Shown here in pieces: positions 10,790-19,592 of a stretch of 64,000 nt of DNA. Position 1 is the stretch's first letter. Every line of letters begins with the position of its first letter. The notes under the pieces were generated by a model, which was given only the letters and a program-made list of their open reading frames with translations, did not search any database and was not told where the DNA came from. Origin of the DNA: EB88 sp965199135 (lineage in GTDB: Bacteria; Acidobacteriota; Terriglobia; Terriglobales; Acidobacteriaceae); the NCBI GenBank assembly GCA_965199135.1, contig OZ240685.1, positions 744,001 through 808,000 of the forward strand. Direction: 5' to 3'. The position numbers were made by a program, and so were the translations under genes.

Positions 10790-11920
10790 CTAGCCCTGCC
10801 GTGTATCCAGTGCGCCGCGCAGCGCAAAGAACGCCGGCAACGGCTGATACTGGTCATTGAAGGGCAGACATACCTCTTTCCGGTCCGGGTGCTTGGGCCG
10901 GAACTTCTGCCCCGCCTTGCCCGGCGCGTTCAGCCACGAGCGCCCGCACGCCGTGCCCCACGTCAGAACATCCGTGACCGCGGGATTCCGCAGCATGCTC
11001 GTCACGTACTCCCCGTAGACCGCGGCCACGGCCTTCTCCCGCGCTGCCGGGTCATCCATCGGCAAGCCGTCATCGTTCACATCAAGCTCGGTGATGAACA
11101 CCTTCATACCCAACGCACGGCACCGCTCCACTGCCGCAGCCAGGCCGCCGTCGATCTTCGATGCCGAGTCTGCCGAAATGTGCGACTGCACCCCCAGCGC
11201 GTCGAGCGGCACGCCATTCTTCTTCAGCCGCTCCACCAGTCCCATCACCGCCTGCCGCTTCGCCGTGTCGCCGCCGTCGGTTTCGATCGAGTAGTCGTTG
11301 TAGGTGAGCAGCGCCGCCGGGTCCACAGCCCGTGCCGTGCGGAAGGCCACATCGATATATCGCGGTCCCATCAGCTTGTACCAGGGGCTGTTGCGGTAGC
11401 CATCCGGCTGGCCGTCCTTCGGATCGATCGCCTCGTTCACCACGTCCCACGCACGGATCTTGCCCTTGTACCGGCCGACCACGGTCTGGATGTGCTCCAC
11501 CAGGAAACGCTCCGCATTGCCCTTGGTCACTGCGGACGCGAACCAGGTTGGCAGCTGCTCATGCCAGCACAGATTGTGCCCCCGGATGGCCATGCCATTT
11601 GCTTCAGCAAAGGCCACGAACTTGTCTGCCTCGTCGAAGAAGAACTTGTCCGGCGCAGGCCGCAACGGGCCCCACTTCATCGCATTCTCGGCGACCACGA
11701 TATTGGACTGCTCAATCACCGTCTGCTTGTACACCGGGTCCCGCTCGAGCGCGTAGGTGTTCACAGCGGTGCCGGTCTTGAGTCCATGCGCCGCGGCGTG
11801 GGCCTTCAACGATGCAGCCCCGGTGAACGGCTGTGTCTGCTCGGCCCGAAGCCCGCGTGGCAGCAGCGACGCGGCTCCCAGCATCAGGACATCCTGCCCA
11901 AATCTCCGGCGTGTTTTCAT
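10790..11920 (-). CDS. Exported endo-1,4-beta-xylanase, glycoside hydrolase family 10
   Basis: A 376-residue GH10 enzyme. The N-terminus carries a twin-arginine run (TRRRFGQD) before a hydrophobic stretch ending around residue 27, so Tat export is likely. The GH10 barrel shows the N-terminal NIVVAENAMKWGPLRP segment, acid/base Glu163 in AWDVVNEAIDP, and nucleophile Glu278 in KVFITELDVND. HNLCWHEQLPTWF is also diagnostic. It hydrolyses internal beta-1,4 links of xylan and retains configuration. No carbohydrate-binding module is attached. The start at 11920 has a GGGA-type Shine-Dalgarno. It is a stand-alone gene; an azoreductase gene on the same strand ends 97 bases upstream, separated by a terminator. 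Confidence 0.93.
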   Translation of the reverse strand: MKTRRRFGQDVLMLGAASLLPRGLRAEQTQPFTGAASLKAHAAAHGLKTGTAVNTYALERDPVYKQTVIEQSNIVVAENAMKWGPLRPAPDKFFFDEADKFVAFAEANGMAIRGHNLCWHEQLPTWFASAVTKGNAERFLVEHIQTVVGRYKGKIRAWDVVNEAIDPKDGQPDGYRNSPWYKLMGPRYIDVAFRTARAVDPAALLTYNDYSIETDGGDTAKRQAVMGLVERLKKNGVPLDALGVQSHISADSASKIDGGLAAAVERCRALGMKVFITELDVNDDGLPMDDPAAREKAVAAVYGEYVTSMLRNPAVTDVLTWGTACGRSWLNAPGKAGQKFRPKHPDRKEVCLPFNDQYQPLPAFFALRGALDTRQG

Positions 11921-11972
11921 GCGTTTCCCGCTCCCCTGTGAAACAACATCGCCACCCTACACGAGCCAAACG

Positions 11973-12000
11973 AAAAGAGCGACCCGCAGGCCGCCCTTTT
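11973..12000 (-). terminator. Rho-independent terminator of azoR
   Basis: On the minus strand AAAAGGGCGGCC-TGCG-GGTCGCTCTTTT forms a 12-bp stem with two G-U pairs and a terminal T4, starting 17 bases after the azoR stop. Confidence 0.75.
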
Positions 12001-12017
12001 GTTTGAGGAGCGAACAG

Positions 12018-12638
12018 CTAAACTGCCGCCGTGACTTCCGGAGCATGCTCCTTCAGATAGTCGTCCATCGAGATCTTGCCCATGATGATCGGGGTGGTCT
12101 CGCCAGCAAGCACAGTCTTGGTGTCCGTGACACCGATGAAGCCGAACACGGCCTTCAGGTACGGCGTTTCCATGTTGTAGCTTTCGGCCGGGGCGCCCGC
12201 GGTGTACTTGCCGCCGCTCGCAATGATGAAGGTTGCCTTCTTGCCCTGCACCAGCCCGTGGTAGCCCTTGTCATCGGTCCGGAAGGTCACATTCACGCGC
12301 ACAATGTGGTCGATCCAGGCCTTCAACGAGGCTGGCACGCCGAAGTTGTACATCGGGGTTCCCAGCACGATCTCATCAGCCTTCATGATCTCAGCGATCA
12401 ACTCATCCGAGATGGCCAGGGCCTTCTTGTGCTCCGGGGTGTGCTGGTCCGGCGAGCTGTACGCCCCCGCGATCCAGTTCATATCCACAAAGGGCAGGTC
12501 GGTCTTGGCCAGGTCGCGCACGACCACGGTTCCACCAGCGTTCTTCGCCTTCCATGCTTCGGCGAATGCGGCGGTGAGCTTGCGAGAAACAGAGTAGTCC
12601 CCACGGGGGCTGACGTCGATGTGTAGCAGAGTGGCCAT
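12018..12638 (-). CDS. azoR: FMN-dependent NADH-azoreductase
   Basis: A 206-residue flavodoxin-like NAD(P)H oxidoreductase of the AzoR family. It opens with ATLLHIDVSPRGDYSVSRKL, the phosphate loop that binds FMN, and contains GTPMYNFGVPASLKAWIDHIVR (about 95-117), the signature of the family. These enzymes reduce azo bonds and quinones by two-electron steps and may protect against electrophiles. The ATG at 12638 has an excellent AGGAGATTC Shine-Dalgarno, so the frame extension to 12683 is not used. A 16-bp palindrome lies 32-47 bases upstream, suggesting control by a dimeric regulator, and a strong terminator follows the gene. It is a single-gene unit; physiological substrate unknown. Confidence 0.92.
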   Translation of the reverse strand: MATLLHIDVSPRGDYSVSRKLTAAFAEAWKAKNAGGTVVVRDLAKTDLPFVDMNWIAGAYSSPDQHTPEHKKALAISDELIAEIMKADEIVLGTPMYNFGVPASLKAWIDHIVRVNVTFRTDDKGYHGLVQGKKATFIIASGGKYTAGAPAESYNMETPYLKAVFGFIGVTDTKTVLAGETTPIIMGKISMDDYLKEHAPEVTAAV

Positions 12639-12669
12639 GAATCTCCTGGGTCTCTCAGATGAGAGGAAC

Positions 12670-12685
12670 GAGTGTGATAACACTC
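12670..12685. promoter_or_regulatory. 16-bp palindrome upstream of azoR (candidate operator)
   Basis: GAGTGT-GATA-ACACTC is a perfect inverted repeat centred about 40 bases before the azoR start codon, positioned where a repressor would cover the core promoter or leader. Confidence 0.5.
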
Positions 12686-12918
12686 ATCTCGTAATGGTAG
12701 ATGGATGCGCAGCGCCGTGCGGCGATGCGGAAAATTAGCAGGCGCTCCCCGTCACGGAGCGAGTGCCCGACAGACGAGCCTCTATCAGGGACTCGCGCAA
12801 CCGCGATTCGGACGTGAATTGCTGCGGAATCGCGCCGGATTGCCGAACTTCTCTGGCGGCATGGCGAACTCCGGCCGACCACACCGGACGAAACGCGGCA
12901 GAAGCTGCAGCTGTCAAG

Positions 12919-12948
12919 TTGGGAAGAGTTGCCTGCGTCTTCTATAAT
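12919..12948 (+). promoter_or_regulatory. Sigma-70-like promoter of bamA
   Basis: A perfect TATAAT (12943-12948) is preceded at 18 bases by TTGGGA (12919-12924). Transcription would begin near 12955, after the first codons of the longer open frame, which fixes the bamA start downstream. Confidence 0.65.
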
Positions 12949-12993
12949 CGGACTTCGCGCAAGCTAGAACGGATTTTTGCTGTAGCTGAGGGT

Positions 12994-15864
12994 GTGCCTA
13001 TCTTTCCCGAATTCCCTGGGGGTCAAACCTCCCCAAGACCCAAAAGCCGGCGTTTGCGCTCTGCGCGAGGCCTGGCTCTTCTGCTTTTCTGCTCCAGCGT
13101 TCTTTCGGTGGCATGGGCACAAGCGAACATCATTACCGGCATCCGGGTGATCGGCAATCGCCGTATTCCGAAGGAAACGATCCTCGCTCGCCTGTTTTCG
13201 CGCGAGAACGAGAACTACGATCCGGCCACGGTAGAGCGCGACTTCAACTCGCTGTGGAACACCGGCTATTTTGAAGACGTCCGTATCGAACGGGAGGACA
13301 CACCCAAGGGCGTAATCCTCGACATTTACGTCCATGAGAAGCCCACAATCCGCGAGATCAACTACAAGGGCCTGAACTCCATCACGCAGTCCGACATCCT
13401 GGACGCCTTCAAGAAGGCCAAGGTCTCGCTCGCGCAGGAGTCGCAGTACGATCCGACCCACATCGCAGAGGCCGTCACGGTGATCCGCGAGCTTGAGTCC
13501 GAGCATGGCCACCAGTTCGCCACGGTGCGCACCGACGTCAAGGTCATTCCGCCCTCGAGCGTGCAGGTGAACTTCGCGATCAAGGAAGGCCCCAAGGTCA
13601 AGGTCGGCAACATCACCTTCACCGGCAACACGCACGTGCCCTCCCGTGTGCTGCGTGCCTCGATGAAGAACCTGAAGCCGATCGGCATCCCGCACTCCAT
13701 CTTCTTCGAGAACCTGTTTGCGAAGACCTACGACGCGACCAAGCTCGAGGAAGACGCCGAGCGCGTCCGCCAGGCCTATCGCGATCGCGGCTACTTCCGC
13801 GCCAACACGGGCGACCCCGAGACGCACATCCGCAACGAAAGTGGTCTCTCGCTGTTCACCTTCCGCCCCAAGAACGGCAAGCGGATGGACATCCGGGTTC
13901 CGGTTGAGGAAGGCGCGCGCTACCGCTTCACCGGCATCACCTTCACCGGCAACAAGGCTGTGCAGAACACCAAGGCGCTGCGCGCACAGTTCGCCATGAA
14001 GGACGGCGACTGGTTCGACGCTACGGCCTTCGGCAAGGGTCTTGAGAATCTCAAGAAAGCCTACAACGGCCTAGGCTACATCAACTTCGCGCCGAATCCG
14101 GTTCCAAAGTACGATGACGCCGCCAAGACCATCTCCTTCAACATCGATATCGATGAGGGCAAGCAGTTCAAGGTGTCGCGCATCGAGTTCCAGGGCAACA
14201 AGATCACGCGTGACTTCGTCATCCGGCGTGAGTTGCTGCTCGAAGAAGGCCAGGTCTACAACTCGCGCCTCTGGGAAGCCAGTCTTCAGCGCCTGAACCA
14301 GCTGGAGTACTTCAACCCGCTCAAGGTCGACCAGGACACGGAAACCCACCAGAACGCAGAAGCGGGCACAGTGGACCTCCTGCTGAAGGTCACGGAAAAG
14401 GGCAAGAACTCGATCGGCCTGAATGGCGGCGTCAGCGGCCTCTCCGGTTCGTTCCTGGGCCTGAACTACCAGACCAACAACTTCCTCGGTCTTGGCGAAA
14501 CGCTCTCGCTGCAGGCCAGCGAAGGCAACCTGGCGCGCAACGTCTCGCTCGGCTTCAACGAGCCCTACCTGCGCAACAAGCCGCTCAACGTTGGCTTCCA
14601 GGTCTTCACCAACAAGACCGACTACAACTCGAACAAGAGCTACAACCTGCCGGGTGGCACCGAGGCCAACACGGCCGCGGCGACCAACTCGCTGGTCCAG
14701 AACTACAACCAGTCCTCGACCGGTTTCACGGTGTCGGCAAGCTACCCCTTGCGCCGCTCTTTCAAGCGAGTCGGCTTTACCTACTCCTTTGACCGCTCGG
14801 CGGTGACGGCGTTCTCGGGCGCCTCGCAGAACCTGTTCCAGACGCTGGCGTTCCGCTCCGGCATCCAGGGCCAGAATGCGCTGACTGGCATCATCACCAG
14901 CAAGGCGTCGCTCTCCTACACCTACAACCGCCTGGATTCGTCCTACGCGCCGCGTTCCGGCTCCTCGCTGCAGGCGCTGTTCCAGATCGCCGGGCTGTAC
15001 GGCAACGTCCGGTACATCGAGCCAACAGTCGAGTACAAGCACTGGTACCCGATGCGCGGCTACCACATCGATCCGAATGGCCGGAACGCGTTGGGCTACC
15101 GCCTGCAGCTTTCCTACGTCGCCGGCTTCTCCGGAGACGTGGCCCCACCATTCCAGCGCTTCTACACTGGTGGTGAAAGCGATCTGCGCGGCTTCGATAT
15201 CCGTTCGGGCACACCCTACGCCTTCATCCCGACCCGCGTGTTGTTCAATCTGAACAACCCGGACGGAACCTGTGTCTCGCGCGAACCCACCTCGCCGCAG
15301 ACTGCACAGTGCGTCCAGGTTCCGCTGCCGGTGTACGGCATCGTCTCGGCTGGTGGCGATACGTCGCTCGTGAACAATATCGAGTACCGCATCCCGCTCG
15401 TCGGCCGCACCGCTGCGCTCGAACTCTTCAACGACTTCGGCATCAACGTGGCGCTCGACAAGAACCAGCTGCGTCAGAGCCCGGAAGGCATCGCGACCCT
15501 GGACTCGCCGCTCTATGGTTGCCGTACATACGTGAACGGTGCCTGCCAGGGTGGTATCCCGATCACCTTCGACAACAACGTCCGACCGATCGCCGGCACA
15601 AACTTTCTGCCGCGCGACTCCATCGGTGCACAGATCTCCGTGCTGTTGCCGATCGTGAACGCGCCGTTCCGGATCTACTACGCCTACAACCCGCTGCGCC
15701 TGAACAAGAACGTGCCGCAGCAGAACCTGATCACCCGCGAACTCTTCCCGCAGGGCGGCGCCGGCGACTACAGCTACGCGCAGGCCACGCAGCTCTACGG
15801 CGCGCTCGATCAGCTCCGCGAACCGGCCAAGACCTTCCGGCTCACGGTGGGTACCACCTTCTAG
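12994..15864 (+). CDS. bamA: Outer membrane protein assembly factor BamA
   Basis: With the GTG at 12994 the protein has 956 residues, and residues 25-43 form a Sec signal peptide ending SVAWAQA. Five POTRA domains follow (about 45-470), repeating the pattern I.FTGN...P...LR, then a C-terminal 16-strand barrel with the DLRGFDIR lid-loop motif and a terminal Phe (RLTVGTTF). BamA inserts beta-barrel proteins into the outer membrane. The start was chosen because a perfect TATAAT lies at 12943-12948, so the frame starting at 12763 cannot be translated from this promoter. It is longer than the ~800 residues of proteobacterial BamA; extra length includes late loops with Cys760/Cys773 and Cys843/Cys851. 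No skp/ompH gene follows; a strong terminator does. Confidence 0.93.
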   Translation: MPIFPEFPGGQTSPRPKSRRLRSARGLALLLFCSSVLSVAWAQANIITGIRVIGNRRIPKETILARLFSRENENYDPATVERDFNSLWNTGYFEDVRIEREDTPKGVILDIYVHEKPTIREINYKGLNSITQSDILDAFKKAKVSLAQESQYDPTHIAEAVTVIRELESEHGHQFATVRTDVKVIPPSSVQVNFAIKEGPKVKVGNITFTGNTHVPSRVLRASMKNLKPIGIPHSIFFENLFAKTYDATKLEEDAERVRQAYRDRGYFRANTGDPETHIRNESGLSLFTFRPKNGKRMDIRVPVEEGARYRFTGITFTGNKAVQNTKALRAQFAMKDGDWFDATAFGKGLENLKKAYNGLGYINFAPNPVPKYDDAAKTISFNIDIDEGKQFKVSRIEFQGNKITRDFVIRRELLLEEGQVYNSRLWEASLQRLNQLEYFNPLKVDQDTETHQNAEAGTVDLLLKVTEKGKNSIGLNGGVSGLSGSFLGLNYQTNNFLGLGETLSLQASEGNLARNVSLGFNEPYLRNKPLNVGFQVFTNKTDYNSNKSYNLPGGTEANTAAATNSLVQNYNQSSTGFTVSASYPLRRSFKRVGFTYSFDRSAVTAFSGASQNLFQTLAFRSGIQGQNALTGIITSKASLSYTYNRLDSSYAPRSGSSLQALFQIAGLYGNVRYIEPTVEYKHWYPMRGYHIDPNGRNALGYRLQLSYVAGFSGDVAPPFQRFYTGGESDLRGFDIRSGTPYAFIPTRVLFNLNNPDGTCVSREPTSPQTAQCVQVPLPVYGIVSAGGDTSLVNNIEYRIPLVGRTAALELFNDFGINVALDKNQLRQSPEGIATLDSPLYGCRTYVNGACQGGIPITFDNNVRPIAGTNFLPRDSIGAQISVLLPIVNAPFRIYYAYNPLRLNKNVPQQNLITRELFPQGGAGDYSYAQATQLYGALDQLREPAKTFRLTVGTTF

Positions 15865-15883
15865 AGCAGCTGGAGCACAACAG

Positions 15884-15911
15884 AAAAGGCTGGGCGCGAG
15901 CCCAGCCTTTT
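15884..15911. terminator. Strong bidirectional terminator between bamA and small membrane protein gene
   Basis: AAAAGGCTGGGC-GCGA-GCCCAGCCTTTT is a perfect 12-bp stem with a GCGA loop, A-run on one side and T-run on the other. It serves convergent bamA (+) and the small gene on the minus strand. Confidence 0.9.
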
Positions 15912-15936
15912 CCGTTGTCGCGAAGAGAGTGTCGCG

Positions 15937-16185
15937 TTACACGCCCATGCCGTACTCGGCACTCGCAATGGGGTCACCAGCATTCGAGAAGAAGTCAGAC
16001 GGGGTGCGGCGGCGGAACTTGTAGCGCAGGCGAAGCTCCCGGCCGATATAGAGGCCCAGGGTCACGGCGCCCAGCAGCGCGGTTGCCAGTCCGACAGCAC
16101 GCAGAGGCGAGAACATACCCTCGGCATCCTCGGCGGACGGCTCCAATTCAGGAGCATTCAGGTTGAGCTGGTTCATGCACCTCAT
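15937..16185 (-). CDS. Small single-pass membrane protein, unknown
   Basis: An 82-residue protein (79 if the ATG at 16176 is used) with an acidic N-terminus, one hydrophobic segment (about AVGLATALLGAVTLGLYIG, residues 30-48) and a basic segment RELRLRYKFRRRTP after it. By the positive-inside rule the C-terminus would be cytoplasmic. I recognise no family. A GAGG Shine-Dalgarno lies close to the start, the gene has its own space, and the shared bidirectional terminator with bamA supports it as real. It lies 65 bases downstream of the adenosine deaminase stop on the same strand and may be cotranscribed with it. Function unknown. Confidence 0.55.
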   Translation of the reverse strand: MRCMNQLNLNAPELEPSAEDAEGMFSPLRAVGLATALLGAVTLGLYIGRELRLRYKFRRRTPSDFFSNAGDPIASAEYGMGV

Positions 16186-16250
16186 GATAGCGCAGCAGCT
16201 TTCCGGGCGTATGAAGCGAGCTTTGCCCCGTGCACGGAAGTCACCCGGAA

Positions 16251-17264
16251 TCAGGCTGTTTGCTCGAGGGCCCGGAGCAGCGCGACCTTGCGTTCGGGAG
16301 GCAAAAAGCTGGCCTCGAGTGAGTTGGCCGCCAGCTCCCGCAGCTGCTCCCGTGTGAACTCGAACTCACGTGCAGCGATGCGAAACTCACCCTCCAGATC
16401 GCTGCCAAACAACTCTGGATCATCCGAGTTGAGCGTGATCATCAGCCCACTGTCGAAGAGGGAGCGTACCGGGTGCTCCGCGATCGAGGGGCAGGAGGCC
16501 GTCCGTACATTCGACGTCATGCAGACTTCGATCGGGACCTGGCGCTCGGCCAGGATGGTGAGCAGCTCAGGGTCCTCGATTGCTGAAAGTCCATGGCCAA
16601 TCCGCTCGGCGCCGATGTTGAGCGCGCCCCAGATGCCACCAGGGCCCACTGTCTCACCGGCATGTGCCGTCAGCCGCAGGCCTGCGGCCTTCGCCTCGGC
16701 GTACAGCTCGCGGAAGGGCTCGGCTCCTGTCCGTCGTTCATCGCCGCCGATGCCGATTCCGACGATGCTCGGGTGTTCCCGGCGCATCTCCGCGGCCTTC
16801 GCAAAAACCACGGCCGCGGCTTCCGGACCGAAGTGGCGCACCGCGTCAAAGATCCAGTAGCAGGTGATGCCCCAGCGCGCCTCTGCCCGGAGACGCGCCC
16901 GCTCCATGCCGGCAAAGAGCGGCTCAAACTCGGTGCGACGCCAATAGTAGACGACCCCGACGGACACATACACCTCGGCATGCACCACGCCCTGGGCGTG
17001 CAGACGCTCGAGCATCTTGAAGGTAGCGAGTTCGTAGTCGTCGGCGGTCAGAAGCTGCTCGGTAATGGCTTTAAAGGCCATCAAAAAGCCCGAAAAATCG
17101 TGGTAGTTGTACAGCCGTTCCGCTGCTTCGAGGGTCAGGACCTCGCCCGCTCCGCGCCGGCTGCTCAGCTCCACCAGCGTCGCCGGAGAGATCGCGCCCT
17201 CAAGGTGCAGGTGCAGCTCCGCCTTGGGCAGGCTGCGGATGTACTGGGACAAGGGTGTGGGCAT
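16251..17264 (-). CDS. add: Adenosine deaminase
   Basis: A 337-residue metal-dependent deaminase converting adenosine to inosine in purine salvage. The zinc ligands His18 and His20 are in PKAELHLHLEG; the later ligands and catalytic residues appear in LTAHAGETVGP (His and Glu), GLSAIED with the preceding IGHG, and LNSDDPELFG (Asp pair). These are intact and typical. The ATG at 17264 was chosen because the family always begins a few residues before the HLHLEG motif; the longer open frame to 17447 translates a dispersed repeat (VILNEVKDL) and is not coding. A TATCCT box lies 9 bases upstream of the ATG. The neighbour upstream is a GH2 enzyme, not metabolically related. Confidence 0.93.
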   Translation of the reverse strand: MPTPLSQYIRSLPKAELHLHLEGAISPATLVELSSRRGAGEVLTLEAAERLYNYHDFSGFLMAFKAITEQLLTADDYELATFKMLERLHAQGVVHAEVYVSVGVVYYWRRTEFEPLFAGMERARLRAEARWGITCYWIFDAVRHFGPEAAAVVFAKAAEMRREHPSIVGIGIGGDERRTGAEPFRELYAEAKAAGLRLTAHAGETVGPGGIWGALNIGAERIGHGLSAIEDPELLTILAERQVPIEVCMTSNVRTASCPSIAEHPVRSLFDSGLMITLNSDDPELFGSDLEGEFRIAAREFEFTREQLRELAANSLEASFLPPERKVALLRALEQTA

Positions 17265-17307
17265 CTCTCGATCAGGATACCCGCTCGTGCAAGGCTGGCC
17301 GAGATCA

Positions 17308-17424
17308 CCCTGAGCGGAGCGCCCGTCAGCCGGAGCTGGAGCCGTCAGCCCGAGCTGGAGCGAAGGATCAGCGCCCTCTTCGCTCCAGCCGGGGAACCGC
17401 AGGTCCTTCACTTCGTTCAGGATC
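17308..17424. repeat. Dispersed inverted-repeat element, copy B
   Basis: Left arm CCCTGAGCGGAGCG (17308-17321) and an inverted right arm at 17397-17424 whose minus strand reads ATCCTGAACGAAGTGAAGGA and continues CCTGCGG. Between them two 19-base direct repeats occur (17325-17343 and 17344-17362, GTCAGCC.GAGCTGGAGC). It lies between two minus-strand genes, add and the GH2 enzyme. Confidence 0.75.
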
Positions 17425-17465
17425 ACAACGTGGACGGCGGGGAGCATGCCCCGTCCTGTGTTCCG

Positions 17466-19337
17466 TCAGTGCGCCGCCGGCATCAATGCGTAGTGCTTCG
17501 CGACCACGTTCCATGCCTCTTTTCGCTCCCCGGACAGCGAGATCAGCCCCTTGCGGTTGTAGCCGTCCTGGATGCCCGGCAGCTGGCGTGTGGGCGAGCG
17601 GAAGTCCGTAAGGACCCAGGGCGTTGTGCCCGCCACAAATGGCAGCTGCGCGATCATCTCGAACTGCTTTTCGAAGAGGTGCGCCTGGTACTCCTCGGTC
17701 CAGCGATCCTCCACCGGCCCGTGGAGGCCGGTCTTTGCGCCGCCGCCAAACTCGCTCAGGATCACCGGCTTGCCCGAGGAGTCCGACCACTGGAAGTTCG
17801 GCGCGTCGTCCGACTTGCCAAGGTACCAGCCGATGTACTCGTTGAATCCAAGCACGTCGAGGTACGGCGTCAGGGGGTCGACGAGGTCAGTGCTCTCCAC
17901 TCCCTCCGCGTTCTTATGGAAGGGCGTCAGCAGGGCCGAGGTGATCAGGCGGGACGAGTCCTCGTGGCGCGCCTGATCGGCGAGCTTGCGGATAAATTCA
18001 GTGCGATCCTCCGAGATCGGGGTCTCGTTGGACATCGACCAGAGAATGATGGACGCGCGATCCCGGTCGCGGCGGATCATCTCGTGCAGTTGCGAGCGGG
18101 CGCTTGCGAGCGCTTCGGGGCTGGTCCAGTCGATCGACCAGTAGACCGGGATCTCTGACCAGACCAGCAGCCCTTCGCGGTCAGCCTCACGCAGGAAAGG
18201 CTCCGGGTACGGGTAGTGCGCCATGCGAACGAAATTGCAGCCCAGGCCTTTCACCCAGCCCAGCAGGAGCCTGGCATCCGCGTCCGACCAGGCGCGCCCG
18301 CTCTTGCTCGCGGGGTAGTCCGGGTAGCTGCGTGGCGCCTCGGCATGCATGGAGATGCCTTTGAGGTAGATCGGCTTCCCGTTCAGGAGGATCTGTGTGC
18401 CGCGCACCTCGACTGTGCGGAAGCCGACCGTGTCTGTGAGCGTGTCGCTGCCGGTCGTCCAGGTGACCTTGTAGAGGCGGGGGTGCTCGGGCGACCACCG
18501 CTCCAGCCCTTTGGGAGCGAAGGCAAAGCTTGCGGTGCCATCGCCATCGACCTTGCTCTCCGATGCCACGCCCAGCTCCGGGATCGCGATGCGTACGCTC
18601 GTGCCGGCAGCCGCGCCGACTACGTGTGCATACCCCGTGATGCGATCGCCGGGACCTTGCTCGAGCACCAGCCGGGCGTCGTCGAGGAAGCTCTCTGGCA
18701 CCTGGATGACCGAGACCTCCCCGGTCAGCCCGCCATAGTTCCACCAGTCTGTCTTGGTGGTCGGCACCCGGTCACGGACGCGCATGTTGTCCACACCGAC
18801 CACGATCGAGTTTTCACCATCCTTGATGGCGCCCGTGGCGTCGCAGTCAAACGAGGTGAACGCACCCCGGTGCTCGCAGACGTCCTTGCCGTTCACCGCG
18901 ACATCTGCGCGGTAGGCTGCCGCGCCGAAGTGGAGGAACGTCCGCATGCCCGGCTTGGGGTGAATGGTCGCGGTGCGCTGGTACCAGACGAGATCCTCGT
19001 AGAAGAGCAGCTCCGGCCGCTGGCTGTTCCAGTCTCCCGGTACCGCGAGCACCGGCTCCTGCGGCCAGTTGTACTCCTGCACAGGGCCACGCGGATCGGG
19101 CGTCTTGTCGGCGATGTAGCCACCCGGGCTGGGCACCGCAGGCTCGTTCGGCCACGAACCCCAGCCATTGCGATAGGGATCGACGAGATAGTGCCAGGGT
19201 CCATCAAGGCTCATCGCGGGCCGCTGATCAGCGGCAGCAAGAACGGTGGTGGGCGGAAGCGGCGACTGGGCCGCGAGCGGAAGGAGCGAGGAAGCACAGA
19301 GGAGCGAGGAAGCGAGGAGCGCACGCATGCGCGCCAT
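17466..19337 (-). CDS. Secreted glycoside hydrolase family 2 (beta-glucuronidase-like)
   Basis: About 623 residues with a Sec signal peptide (ARMRALLASSLLCASSLLPLAAQ). It has the GH2 order: jelly-roll sugar-binding domain (about 35-200), immunoglobulin-like domain (about 200-305) and a TIM barrel. Acid/base Glu438 lies in SMSNETPISEDRTEF and nucleophile Glu529 in VILSEFGGG. The LNGKPIYLKGISMHAEAPR segment is typical of the beta-glucuronidase branch, with beta-galactosidase the main alternative. The ATG at 19337 (or 19328) directly precedes the signal peptide; the longer frame to 19415 was rejected. The product is probably periplasmic and releases glucuronic acid or a related sugar from plant polymers. 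The gene stands between two inverted-repeat elements. Confidence 0.85.
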   Translation of the reverse strand: MARMRALLASSLLCASSLLPLAAQSPLPPTTVLAAADQRPAMSLDGPWHYLVDPYRNGWGSWPNEPAVPSPGGYIADKTPDPRGPVQEYNWPQEPVLAVPGDWNSQRPELLFYEDLVWYQRTATIHPKPGMRTFLHFGAAAYRADVAVNGKDVCEHRGAFTSFDCDATGAIKDGENSIVVGVDNMRVRDRVPTTKTDWWNYGGLTGEVSVIQVPESFLDDARLVLEQGPGDRITGYAHVVGAAAGTSVRIAIPELGVASESKVDGDGTASFAFAPKGLERWSPEHPRLYKVTWTTGSDTLTDTVGFRTVEVRGTQILLNGKPIYLKGISMHAEAPRSYPDYPASKSGRAWSDADARLLLGWVKGLGCNFVRMAHYPYPEPFLREADREGLLVWSEIPVYWSIDWTSPEALASARSQLHEMIRRDRDRASIILWSMSNETPISEDRTEFIRKLADQARHEDSSRLITSALLTPFHKNAEGVESTDLVDPLTPYLDVLGFNEYIGWYLGKSDDAPNFQWSDSSGKPVILSEFGGGAKTGLHGPVEDRWTEEYQAHLFEKQFEMIAQLPFVAGTTPWVLTDFRSPTRQLPGIQDGYNRKGLISLSGERKEAWNVVAKHYALMPAAH

Positions 19338-19431
19338 ACTAACGCGGTCCGACCACAACATGCGATGCGGGAGGGTGAAGCGGGCGTCGCACACCGACGC
19401 TCGGACCCATAGCATCGCTTCGCGCCATCAT

Positions 19432-19507
19432 TCTGAGCAGAGCGAAGGACATGCGGTTTGCAGCCGGTCGGGAGCAGAGCACCGCAGGTCCTTCACTCCG
19501 TTCAGGA
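19432..19507. repeat. Dispersed inverted-repeat element, copy C
   Basis: The most compact copy: left arm TCTGAGCAGAGCGAAGGACA continuing TGCGG (19432-19456) and inverted right arm at 19482-19507, which on the minus strand starts TCCTGAACGGAGTGAAGGAC. Only 25 bases separate the arms, so RNA across it would fold into a long hairpin. It lies between the GH2 gene and tyrA, both on the minus strand; the gap 19338-19592 has no other supportable content. Confidence 0.8.
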
Positions 19508-19592
19508 GGACAGGGCCGTGCTTCACGATAGCAGTGCATGGTCCACGATGACCGCGCGTGTTGAGGGTGACAGGCGCCTTGCGGAGCACTGG

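Larger units (their letters stand above)
12639..12993. other. Divergent intergenic region azoR/bamA
   Basis: A 355-base gap with no supportable gene. It holds the azoR-side palindrome (12670-12685) and the bamA promoter (12919-12948). The open frame read from 12763 through this gap into bamA has no family similarity before about residue 100 and begins upstream of the promoter, so the stretch 12690-12915 is treated as non-coding. Confidence 0.6.

Noticed and set aside
12763..12993. N-terminal extension of the bamA frame
   Set aside because: No similarity to BamA, and the -10 box at 12943-12948 lies within it, so it is not on the transcript from that promoter.
17265..17447. N-terminal extension of adenosine deaminase (VILNEVKDL...)
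   Set aside because: It is the translation of repeat copy B; the family begins a few residues before HLHLEG.
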